Shown: positions 19,701 through 27,705 of the stretch, piece by piece
How positions within the stretch are numbered: position 1 is the stretch's first letter
Layout of the letters: each line of letters begins with the position of its first letter
Assembly (NCBI RefSeq): GCF_030159995.1
Contig: NZ_BSNM01000013.1
Coordinates: forward strand, 83,030 to 147,029
Source: Litoribrevibacter albus
Lineage (GTDB): Bacteria; Pseudomonadota; Gammaproteobacteria; Pseudomonadales; Litoribrevibacteraceae
Length of the DNA: 64,000 bases
Direction: 5' to 3'
Program-made: the position numbers and the translations under genes
The notes under the pieces: model-generated
Database searches by the model: none
Seen by the model: only the letters and a program-made list of their open reading frames with translations
What the model was told of the DNA's origin: nothing

Positions 19701-21795
19701 CATCGCCATCAAGAAGGTCGATGATAAGGAGTTTATCGTAGGGAAGGTCAACATTGACCAGTCCACCAGCTCAGAAATGCGAGTCCCGCTGAGTTCCGGT
19801 AAGAATTACCCTAAAACCGGCGACGTTTTATACCTTCGCACAAAACGAGACAGGGCATCCTACAGTCGCCGTAAAAAGGCGATGGAGAGAGTGCTCAATA
19901 AGAATGCGGTCATATCTGACCTAACAGACTATTTTGAGCCTTCTATAGATCAGCCTTTTACTGATTATAAAGTCATTCCCACTGAAGAACAGCTGGATCT
20001 CTATGACCAATATGATGACGAGGGCAATTTAACCGTTAGCTTGAACGAGGCACAACGTGATGCTTTCAAGATACTGTTCAGCAAAGGGCCACTGTCACTT
20101 TTACAAGGACCACCAGGTACCGGTAAAACCGAGTTTATCTCGGCTTTCGTACATTACTTGCTGACTGAGGGCAATGCGCAGCATATATTGCTTGTCAGTC
20201 AGTCACATGAAGCCGTCAATACGGCAGTTGAGCGTATCCGTAAACACTGTACCCGACTAGAATCGCCAATCGATATTGTTCGGTTTAGTAACTCAGAAGC
20301 ATCGGTTTCCCAAGGCCTTAAAGATGTCTATTCCCGCAATTTGATCGAATCAAGAAGACAGTCCTTTATCGCTGAACTCAGGGAGCGGATTCAGTTTATT
20401 CAGCCATCACTGAAGTTGGAACCTGAGTATATTGATGCCATTCTCAACGCGGAACTTGGTATCAAGAAGAAAATCAAAAACGCACTTCGCTTGCAGACGG
20501 ATATTAGTGATTCTTCGGATGAGCAACTGTCATCCAGTTTATCGTCTAGCCTAGAATCGCTTTGTTATCAAATCATATCTGAACTCAATGAATCATATTC
20601 AATTGAGATCAGTCAGTTGGAGCTAGGCAGTATCGGTGAAAAAATCGATAAACACCTTAATGCGCTTTATGGCATCGGCCCCCATGAGCATAGACGCATA
20701 AGCGCCCTGTTAGATTTGGTTAATGATTACAGAGACAGGCTATCATCCAATCCTGGAAGCTATGAGGAGTTTCTGGCCAGATCCAGAACTTTGGTATGCG
20801 GGACTTGCGTAGGTATGGGACTCGGGCATCTGGGCTTAAATCAGATTCAATATGACTGGGTGATTATCGACGAAGCGGCACGTTCTATATCATCAGAGCT
20901 TGCTATTGCAATGCAATCTGCCAATCGTATTTTGCTGGTTGGGGATCACAAGCAACTGCCACCTCTATTCCAGGAAGAGCATAAAAACGCCATATTGAGG
21001 AAACTGGGTGTTCCAAGAGTTGAGCCATTTCAAAAGGAAGTCTTCAAGAGCGATTTTGAAAAGGCATTTCTGTCTCCATACGGCAAAGCCGTCGGAAGGA
21101 GCCTTTTAACTCAATACCGTATGGCTGAACCGATCAGTCGACTGGTTTCAGATACTTTCTATGAACAACCTTTGATCACCGGAGATCGAGAAATCCCTGA
21201 TTTTTATAATGATGGCATCGATGTTTTGAAAGCAACTGTGACCTGGCTGGACACGTCAGAATGTAAGTTCGGCTTCGACAGTGAAGATGGTACGAGCCTC
21301 GTTAATCTTGAAGAAGTAAATCAGATTCTCGCCGTTTTAAAAGAGATTGAAGCCAATGGCGACTATGTTGAACAGCTTACCTCTCTAGTTTCTTCAGGCG
21401 AACCTGCCATTGGCATTATCTGTATGTATGGTGCTCAAAAACGACTCTTACGAAGAAAGTTCAACGAATTAGCCTGGAGTCCAGAGTTCAGATCCCTGAT
21501 CAAAATCGATACGGTTGATAGCTATCAAGGTAAGGAGAATCGGGTAATCATTGTGTCAATTACCCGCAATGGTAAAGATCGAAAGCCCAAGTTTTTGAAA
21601 GAACCTAACCGGATCAATGTTGCCATGTCTCGTGCTATGGATCGTTTATTGATTGTTGGCTCCATGCAAATGTGGAACCGAGAAAACGCTTCTTTGCCAC
21701 TTGGCCAAGTGGCCTCGTATATCCAAAGTCACCAAAGCGAAGAGTATCGCATCGTGTCAGCGAAACAGACGGTGAAGAATGGAGGGAAACGATAA
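16744..21795 (+). CDS. NERD nuclease - two kinase-like domains - SF1 (DNA2-type) helicase fusion
   Basis: About 1683 residues from ATG 16744 (in-frame TTG at 16729 is an alternative). Domains in order: a NERD nuclease-related domain (about 15-140, 'GEFDLVIVTHYNVIIVELKHW'); a first kinase-like domain with HRDIGDHSLWL at about residue 378 and 'YDRDIYSLGILTWLI', lacking a clear DFG; a second kinase-like domain with HGDIHPGN at about 651 and 'IIDLPDF'; a charged linker; and an SF1 helicase with GPPGTGKT at 1122, DEAA at 1376, 'LLTQYRM' and 'VDSYQGKENRVIIVS'. The NERD-kinase half resembles PglW of type 2 BREX, and the helicase half resembles DNA2/BrxH-type enzymes. It lies 72 bases after brxL and overlaps the next gene by one base. 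Confidence 0.85.
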   Translation: MSNDKKKMDVKYWEGGLTLHEVRAIEKIAQTFSGANQKQESKPAKLGSLSDLKVLKPGGNAMFPWKGYAGFRLAGSGREGEFDLVIVTHYNVIIVELKHWNGELTASGDNWYQNGEFRERSAVSKTQDKAHLLTSKLAKCGRDFPSFQGHKFDRPKVDFLVVLTGTANASKLPPREQEHVLTLNEFLKLSDEGAYNKRFRPHPQANKSLNQDIPVFDQIFSEGETKPKSLIVDGYEAIEKIFPPENIESIYTEFLSKNKNNKDDFALLRRWNFSDLDDVGSKTRDERYKIVSHEKEVLSFIRSNDGDLYNACLRSLTNIDPNNITEEFYELFELPHNYSRLNEFISSFVIKYAEEERATLVKIILNNFSSLHDIRIAHRDIGDHSLWLSPGMKMAMSSFMSAYHKPAGTVGERRKAISTGIIPIPEEQNSEHNGTEYDRDIYSLGILTWLIMQGKRLNPASINDAIKNITASSIWYAPVIQKAISPEPQDRYRNAHEFLAAFSASQPEAETIELFDSSMIEQYKTEVKLYKTYVEDEEISSTDAKEVYRSGQLLVKIWNNALDNEDSSNIFFCKAFIEKAEKIQGLGAGFIPSIRDKGITHKSELFLIQDYIDAPSWDTWATYNVSEEQKLKAINALISHVSFLHESEVTHGDIHPGNILVLAEDEELNVYIIDLPDFKLGTTEVKNHRYSPETIHNATAIVRDNYAVIRMACELLGLDWNNLEEENNHPQLIEIIKAEKSDSAGFISLERFSQSLKELYETSSESIEELNVQLFRQDFHEAISLLPDNGELFLFYEPSTKNTDSVKVLLSGVDSSWTIFFNPINEAIEGGLAPRKTDDIPPWIRDKSQLTLPIKINIEPSDYQTDTSALQSYLLAHETFLIDCKAAIKENTQSKEVDEKLSKEIDEQLKNLLADVEYDEESIVSIKNEKIATKNIWKAILETETEALPSVEVADEPKPDIRKNELVIPYDSDNEVLDRFSKEDDVIAIKKVDDKEFIVGKVNIDQSTSSEMRVPLSSGKNYPKTGDVLYLRTKRDRASYSRRKKAMERVLNKNAVISDLTDYFEPSIDQPFTDYKVIPTEEQLDLYDQYDDEGNLTVSLNEAQRDAFKILFSKGPLSLLQGPPGTGKTEFISAFVHYLLTEGNAQHILLVSQSHEAVNTAVERIRKHCTRLESPIDIVRFSNSEASVSQGLKDVYSRNLIESRRQSFIAELRERIQFIQPSLKLEPEYIDAILNAELGIKKKIKNALRLQTDISDSSDEQLSSSLSSSLESLCYQIISELNESYSIEISQLELGSIGEKIDKHLNALYGIGPHEHRRISALLDLVNDYRDRLSSNPGSYEEFLARSRTLVCGTCVGMGLGHLGLNQIQYDWVIIDEAARSISSELAIAMQSANRILLVGDHKQLPPLFQEEHKNAILRKLGVPRVEPFQKEVFKSDFEKAFLSPYGKAVGRSLLTQYRMAEPISRLVSDTFYEQPLITGDREIPDFYNDGIDVLKATVTWLDTSECKFGFDSEDGTSLVNLEEVNQILAVLKEIEANGDYVEQLTSLVSSGEPAIGIICMYGAQKRLLRRKFNELAWSPEFRSLIKIDTVDSYQGKENRVIIVSITRNGKDRKPKFLKEPNRINVAMSRAMDRLLIVGSMQMWNRENASLPLGQVASYIQSHQSEEYRIVSAKQTVKNGGKR

Positions 21796-23195
21796 TGAAA
21801 AATCACACTTTGATTCCTCTAATGACGATAGATATTGCGCTACCTGTTCAGGCCTTTAGGTTTGAATACACACTGGTAGGCAGGAGTGATTTACCCTTCA
21901 TTCGCGAGTTTATCCTGCGCCTGCTGAAAGTGGGTAATATGTCGGCTACCCAATTGGCGAAATTTCTTGGACTCTCTGAAAAGGAAATCAGCATAGCCGT
22001 GTCACAATTAGTCAGCCTGAATGAAATCTCCGTGGACAACGAGGGTAATATTCAACTGACCGCTGAGGCGCATAAATATTTTGATGGACTCTCTGATAAT
22101 CGTCCGAAAATCACAAAATTATTTGAAGGAACCAGTACCTTCAAATTTGACCTATTGTCATTTGGTTTAATTCGATCCGATGACAAGATTAGTCCTCCTC
22201 TAAATGCCATACGCCTTTCTCCAGAAACAGAGAAGCTCAGCAATAGTATCAACTATGCTAAATCGGCATTCCTAAGAAACTATATTGATATTTTTGAGGA
22301 AGAGTCGATCAGCTTCGATGGTGTTAACGATATTCGTAAAGTAGAGCTGTATAAATTATCGGATGTCAGAAAGAATAAAGATTATGCTGCCCGATTTGCG
22401 CTTACTTTTTCACTCGACACTGAACGTAATTCAATCGAACGACATTCAGACAGCCGTTTTTTCGAGGCTGATGAAATCCAAAAGAATCTCAACGAGGTAC
22501 TACTCAGCTCATTTAACTCCTCTAACATTCAGGATATTGTTTCTGCGTTAGATACGCTAGATGAAACACAATTGCTAGATTGTTTTACACCGGATGGCAT
22601 TGACCTTACAGCACTGGCTATATTGGCAGTCAAACAAAGCGCCTCATCATCTGTCCGATCCTACTTTCTAGGATCGCCAACAAATAGCGCTAATTGGAAT
22701 CAACTAACGACTCTCATCAAGAAACATCTGAAGGGCGGTAAATCCACTGCCACATGTACCTGGTTAGCGCCGTCAGATCGCTTTTGGTTAATGAGCAATC
22801 AATCCTTTATCCGAACTTCTGAATTAATCAACGCCACTAAAGGGCTTGAGGCACAACTTTATGTGCCTGTTGCAGGTAGTAAGGATAAGCATCAGGAGTT
22901 GTTATGGAAGAAATCACTCGGCTCTATGAAGGACAAGTCCATAAAGGTTTCTGAAGGCTTTATGGGTGGATCAGTAGAAGTAATTTTAGTGCCGGGAATT
23001 GTTTCCATGCTCTGCTTTTACCTACAAAAACCAGGTGAGTCAGTATCTATCCCTTTTGGGTTCGTCACGACAGATGAATCAGATATAGATTGTATCCATC
23101 AAAAATTTGAGTCGTATCTACGAAGCTATGATTCGCATATGGAAAAAAGAGATTACGGACCTTTGGTAAGACGGTTTAGCCAAGAAGACAATTGA
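21795..23195 (+). CDS. Unrecognised protein with N-terminal winged helix
   Basis: 466 residues from an ATG that shares its A with the preceding stop codon (TAATG), so it is translationally coupled to the NERD-kinase-helicase gene. Residues about 34-96 ('REFILRLLKVGNMSATQLAK...LSEKEISIAVSQL') look like a winged helix-turn-helix. The rest has no motif I recognise. The C-terminal region 'MSNQSFIRTSELINATKGLEAQLYVPV' could be a phospholipase-D-like or effector fold, but I see no HKD motif. It is probably a partner subunit that recognises DNA for the helicase proteins. That role is inference from position only. Confidence 0.75.
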   Translation: MKNHTLIPLMTIDIALPVQAFRFEYTLVGRSDLPFIREFILRLLKVGNMSATQLAKFLGLSEKEISIAVSQLVSLNEISVDNEGNIQLTAEAHKYFDGLSDNRPKITKLFEGTSTFKFDLLSFGLIRSDDKISPPLNAIRLSPETEKLSNSINYAKSAFLRNYIDIFEEESISFDGVNDIRKVELYKLSDVRKNKDYAARFALTFSLDTERNSIERHSDSRFFEADEIQKNLNEVLLSSFNSSNIQDIVSALDTLDETQLLDCFTPDGIDLTALAILAVKQSASSSVRSYFLGSPTNSANWNQLTTLIKKHLKGGKSTATCTWLAPSDRFWLMSNQSFIRTSELINATKGLEAQLYVPVAGSKDKHQELLWKKSLGSMKDKSIKVSEGFMGGSVEVILVPGIVSMLCFYLQKPGESVSIPFGFVTTDESDIDCIHQKFESYLRSYDSHMEKRDYGPLVRRFSQEDN

Positions 23196-23211
23196 TAACG
23201 AGGTTTGTACT

Positions 23212-24264
23212 TTGCCAATTTATGAATTGAGTGATACCGGTATTAAACGCCTACAGAAAACAACCTTTGCTGACCGGGGTATCCGTGAGCGGCAGGATAT
23301 TCAGCGACTGTTGAGAGACCAGATCGAGATCATCTCCGACCAGACAATGGTGATTGCGGAAGAGTTCGGCGATTGGGATGCAAGCCGGAGGCGGATTGAT
23401 CTGCTTTGCATCGACAAAGAAGCCAACCTGGTTGTGATTGAGCTGAAGCGTACCGAAGATGGTGGGCATATGGAGCTTCAGGCTATTCGCTATAGTGCCA
23501 TGATCTCAACTATGACCTTTGATCAGGTTGTTGAGGCCCACAAGTCCTTCCTGACCAGTATTGGATCGGAAGAAGATGCTCAGCAAAGAATCCTTGAGTT
23601 CCTCGACTGGGAAGAGCCAGATGAGGACTCTTTTGCACAAGATGTCCGGATTGTTCTGGCGTCAGCCGAGTTTTCTAAAGAGCTTACCAGTGCGGTGCTA
23701 TGGCTTAACGACAAGGGAATTGATATTCGTTGCGTCAAGATGGAGCCATTCTACGACGGGCAACGAATCCTGTTGGACATTCAGCAGGTTATCCCTTTAC
23801 CTGAGACCGAACAATTTCAGGTCCAGGTGAGACAGAAGAAGCAGAAAGAGCAGCAGTCCAGAACGTCATCTCGCGATTTCTCAAAATTCACGCTCTCGAT
23901 TGGAGGCCGCGATCACCACGGTCTGAATAAGCGTAATCTTATGTACCAACTGGTGAGTGAAGTCATCCAGGGTGGAGCCAAGCCAGAAGAGGTCGCGGAT
24001 ATCGTTAGCTGGCGAAAAGGGAATCTCTTCGTTTGCTTTGATGGCTCACTCGATGAAGAGCAATTCGCAGAACAGCTAATGACGCTCGATACCGGGGGCA
24101 AGCTACCGAAGACCAGGCGTTATTTCTGCAAGCAGGAAGAACTATTTCATATTGACGGTAAGACCTATGCAATGACCAATCAGTGGGGGGTAAGAACGTT
24201 GGAAGCGGTGGATCTGCTTAGTGCAAAGTACCCTGAAAAGAATATCAGTATCGAGCGGGAGTAA
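23212..24264 (+). CDS. DUF91/NucS-like PD-(D/E)XK endonuclease
   Basis: 350 residues, beginning at a TTG 16 bases after the previous stop. The nuclease signature is visible near the N-terminus: D63 in 'RRRIDLLCIDKE', then E77-L-K79 in 'NLVVIELKRTEDGGHMEL', the D...ExK arrangement of NucS/DUF91 nucleases. The middle holds a charged Gln/Lys stretch (about 205-225). The C-terminal part, 'RNLMYQLVSEVIQGGAKPEEVADIVSWRKG', is unassigned. The next gene starts six bases downstream. The likely activity is DNA cleavage as part of the operon. The substrate is unknown. Confidence 0.85.
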   Translation: MPIYELSDTGIKRLQKTTFADRGIRERQDIQRLLRDQIEIISDQTMVIAEEFGDWDASRRRIDLLCIDKEANLVVIELKRTEDGGHMELQAIRYSAMISTMTFDQVVEAHKSFLTSIGSEEDAQQRILEFLDWEEPDEDSFAQDVRIVLASAEFSKELTSAVLWLNDKGIDIRCVKMEPFYDGQRILLDIQQVIPLPETEQFQVQVRQKKQKEQQSRTSSRDFSKFTLSIGGRDHHGLNKRNLMYQLVSEVIQGGAKPEEVADIVSWRKGNLFVCFDGSLDEEQFAEQLMTLDTGGKLPKTRRYFCKQEELFHIDGKTYAMTNQWGVRTLEAVDLLSAKYPEKNISIERE

Positions 24265-24270
24265 TAGCGA

Positions 24271-27200
24271 ATGTATATCCAACACGGAACGTTAATGTAT
24301 TCCCCATCCGATCTAACCCTCTTCATGGAGAGTCCATTTGCTTCATGGATGGAGCACTTAGCCATTGTTGCTCCCGATCAAATTCCAGAGCGAGATCCAG
24401 GCGATGGCATGATGGCCATGCTTCAGGAGAAAGGTGGAGAGCATGAAAAGGCCGTCCTGGATGAGTTCATGGCTCAAGGGCTCAATGTCGCAGACATCAG
24501 TTCTTCGCCTGATAAGGAAACCGCGACGGTTACGGCGATGGAGTCTGGCGCAGAGGTCATATTTCAAGCTTGCCTGAGTCGAGGAGGATTCAAAGGCTTC
24601 GCTGATTTTCTGGTTAAAGTTCCAGGGGAAAGCCGTCTTGGCGAATACCACTATGAGGTTTGGGATACCAAGTTATCGAAAACCCTCAAACCTTACTTCA
24701 CAGTCCAGCTTTGCTGCTACGAAGATCTATTGGAAGGTATCCAAGGCAGGCGCTCACAGGACTTTGTGGTTGTACTCGGTGATGGGCAACGGGAACGTCT
24801 TCGCACAGACGACTATTTCTATTATTACCAGTCCATCCGAGACGCTTTTCTAAAGGCACATAGTGATTTTGATGTTTCCCAACGTCCTGACCCGGCTGAC
24901 TCAAAATCCTGGGGAAATTGGGAAACTTATGCCAAGCAACTGCTGAAGGAATCGGATCATCCATCGCAGGTTGCAACGATCACTCGCTCTCAGATCAAAA
25001 AGCTTAGTGCAGTCGGTATCAAGACAATGGCAGAGCTCGCCAATACAGAATTAGAGCGGGTTCCAGGTATCAGCGTGGCCGTATTTCAAAAGCTGAAAGC
25101 CCAAGCAAAGATTCAGAAGGCCAGTGAAGGACGGGAAACCCCGTTGTTTGAAGTGCTGGTGCCTGAGCAAGGCAGGAAACAGGGGTTCGCGCTTTTGCCA
25201 CCCCATTCGGATCTTGATGTTTTTTTTGACATCGAGGGCTTCCCATTAGTCGATGGTGGACTGGAGTATCTTTGGGGTAACACTTATTTTGACGAATCCG
25301 GTGAGCGGCAATTCAAAGACTTCTGGGCGCACACGCCAGAAGAGGAGAGGCGATCTTTTAAGGAATTCATAGAGTGGGTGTACGCACGGTGGCAGGCAGA
25401 CCCTCAAATGCACATCTACCACTATGCGAACTATGAGATCGCTGCGTGCCGCAAGCTTATGAGCCGATACGGCATTTGTGAATACGAAGTCGATCAACTT
25501 TTGCGTAATGAGGTATTCGTTGACCTCTATAAAATCGTCAAAAGCGGCCTATTGATCGGAGAACCGAAATACTCCATCAAGAACGTCGAGCACTTATATA
25601 GAGGGAAGCGCCAGACCGAAGTGGGTACCGGAGGTGACTCCGTTGTTGTTTACGAAAACTGGCGGCAAAACCCTGATGGTCTCACCTGGCAGACATCGAA
25701 GATCCTCAACGACATCCGAGACTACAACATTGACGACTGCAATAGCACTCAGGAGCTGGTGGCATGGCTTCGAGAACGGCAGGCAGAGCATGGTATTCCT
25801 TACCTTGGTAGCACGGAGGTTGTCGAACCGGATGTGCCAGAGGAAATCACTGAGCGAACCAGGCTACGGGATAGTCTGTTAGAGAAAGCGGAGTCCACCA
25901 AGGACAGTGACTCCATCACTTCCTCAGTGACAGAGAATCTAGCCTGGTCATTGGAATTTCATCGGCGGGAATCTAAGCCGGTTTTTTGGAGGCTGTTTGA
26001 TCGCCTTGGCCTCACTGAAATTGACTTGATTGATGACCTGGATTGTCTGGCAGCATGTGAAAGGTCAGAGACGGAGCCGTTTAAGCCTTCATCGAAAGCT
26101 CGAAACTTGGCTTACGAGTACAAGTTCAATCCGAACCAGGAATTCAAGCTGGCCAATACAACCTCTTTCTACGTCCTCGGAGAGGAAAATGACAAGGGAG
26201 AGCGCTTGAAGGTGACACTCTTACCTGAATTTACCAATCTGGGGGAAGGCATTATCACCGTTCAGGCCAAGGCTGAGCCACCATCCATTATTACCCTGGT
26301 TCCTGATGAATATGTAAGACCTGATCCAATCCCGCAGTCCATAGAGGCTGTAGTCAAAGAGTATGAGACAGGCTCGCTGAGCCAGTGTGCGATTGTGGAT
26401 TTCATGAAGCGTGATTTTCCACGAATCAAAGGCCTTCAACCTGGTCAGCCGATCGCGTCGAGCCATGACCCGAAAGAACGGTTGAGCCAAATCGTTCAGG
26501 CCATTGCCAACCTTGATAATTCCTATCTGCCAATACAAGGTCCACCAGGTGCCGGTAAGACTTACACAGGCAAGCATGTTATTGCCGAGCTTCTACGGCA
26601 AGGCAAAAGGGTGGGTATCAGCTCGAACTCCCACAAGGCAATCAACAATTTATTGGTGGGAACAGCCAGATACTGCATAGACGAGGGTATTGAGGCTTTC
26701 TTCGGTTGTACGAAAGATACTGATGATGAAATTCAGGCGTTGGGCATTTCGGTACTTCAGAACAAGGACATTGCAAGCTATACCAGGCAGGCTTGCGTCA
26801 TTGGCACCACGGCTTGGGGTTTCTCCAGGGATGATCTCCAGGGACAGTTCGATTACCTGTTCGTTGATGAAGCTGGACAAGTCTCAGTGGCCAACCTGAT
26901 TGCTATGAGTCGTGCAACCAGCAACATTATCCTCATGGGTGATCAGATGCAGCTAGGGCAACCGTCGCAAGGAACCCATCCGGGGGAGAGCGGCCTGTCC
27001 ACGCTGGACTATCTGCTTCACCACACCCCAACAATCTCTGAAGACCGAGGTGTGTTCCTGGAAACAACCTATCGGATGCACTCAGCGGTTAACCGGTTCA
27101 TTAGCGAGGCCATCTACGAAGGAAAACTGCATTCTCATCCAGATAATGACAAGCAGGTAATCAAGGTTCCTATCGATTATACAGGTGCGATAAATAAGGA

Positions 27201-27705
27201 AGCCGGTGTCATTTTTATTCCGGTTGAACACGAAGGGAATACGCAAGCCAGTGATGAGGAAGTAGAAGCCATTAAGCACGCGGTCCAGGATATATTGGGT
27301 CGGGTATTTTGCGATAAGGGCGGTAAAACGCGCCCGATCGGATGGGATGACATGTTGTTCGTAGCGCCCTACAACTTTCAGGTTAATAAAATACGTGATG
27401 CATTAGGGCCAAATGCCAAAGTGGGCAGCGTGGATAAGTTTCAGGGGCAAGAAGCGCCGGTAGTATTTTTCAGTATGTGCGCCAGCGACGCCAATGATTC
27501 CCCACGCGGCATGGATTTTCTCTTTGACAAGAATCGCATTAACGTCGCCATCTCCAGGGCGCAATCTCTGGCCATTATTGTTGGCAACAGTAGATTGGCG
27601 GAAAGTACAGCTAATAGTACAGACCAACAGAACAAAATAAACACGTTTTGCCAACTTGTAAGTTATGGTGGCAATAATTACAAGAAGGAAAACACTTATG
27701 GCTGA
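24271..27705 (+). CDS. TM0106-family RecB-like nuclease fused to an SF1 DNA2-type helicase
   Basis: 1144 residues. The N-terminal RecB-like PD-(D/E)XK region contains W131-D-T-K134 followed by 'FTVQLCCYEDLLEGIQG'. A helix-hairpin-helix-like stretch follows (about 240-290, 'SAVGIKTMAELANTELERVPGI'). Next comes an RNase H-like exonuclease domain beginning D320-I-E322-G. The helicase part has GPPGAGKT at about 757, 'DYLFVDEAGQVS', 'GDQMQLGQPSQG', 'ETTYRMH' and 'VDKFQGQEAPVVFFS', all SF1B motifs. The family (COG2251 plus helicase) processes DNA ends. Its 3' end overlaps the next gene by eight bases. Together with the 1683-residue protein, this operon encodes two different SF1 helicase-nucleases. 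Confidence 0.9.
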   Translation: MYIQHGTLMYSPSDLTLFMESPFASWMEHLAIVAPDQIPERDPGDGMMAMLQEKGGEHEKAVLDEFMAQGLNVADISSSPDKETATVTAMESGAEVIFQACLSRGGFKGFADFLVKVPGESRLGEYHYEVWDTKLSKTLKPYFTVQLCCYEDLLEGIQGRRSQDFVVVLGDGQRERLRTDDYFYYYQSIRDAFLKAHSDFDVSQRPDPADSKSWGNWETYAKQLLKESDHPSQVATITRSQIKKLSAVGIKTMAELANTELERVPGISVAVFQKLKAQAKIQKASEGRETPLFEVLVPEQGRKQGFALLPPHSDLDVFFDIEGFPLVDGGLEYLWGNTYFDESGERQFKDFWAHTPEEERRSFKEFIEWVYARWQADPQMHIYHYANYEIAACRKLMSRYGICEYEVDQLLRNEVFVDLYKIVKSGLLIGEPKYSIKNVEHLYRGKRQTEVGTGGDSVVVYENWRQNPDGLTWQTSKILNDIRDYNIDDCNSTQELVAWLRERQAEHGIPYLGSTEVVEPDVPEEITERTRLRDSLLEKAESTKDSDSITSSVTENLAWSLEFHRRESKPVFWRLFDRLGLTEIDLIDDLDCLAACERSETEPFKPSSKARNLAYEYKFNPNQEFKLANTTSFYVLGEENDKGERLKVTLLPEFTNLGEGIITVQAKAEPPSIITLVPDEYVRPDPIPQSIEAVVKEYETGSLSQCAIVDFMKRDFPRIKGLQPGQPIASSHDPKERLSQIVQAIANLDNSYLPIQGPPGAGKTYTGKHVIAELLRQGKRVGISSNSHKAINNLLVGTARYCIDEGIEAFFGCTKDTDDEIQALGISVLQNKDIASYTRQACVIGTTAWGFSRDDLQGQFDYLFVDEAGQVSVANLIAMSRATSNIILMGDQMQLGQPSQGTHPGESGLSTLDYLLHHTPTISEDRGVFLETTYRMHSAVNRFISEAIYEGKLHSHPDNDKQVIKVPIDYTGAINKEAGVIFIPVEHEGNTQASDEEVEAIKHAVQDILGRVFCDKGGKTRPIGWDDMLFVAPYNFQVNKIRDALGPNAKVGSVDKFQGQEAPVVFFSMCASDANDSPRGMDFLFDKNRINVAISRAQSLAIIVGNSRLAESTANSTDQQNKINTFCQLVSYGGNNYKKENTYG

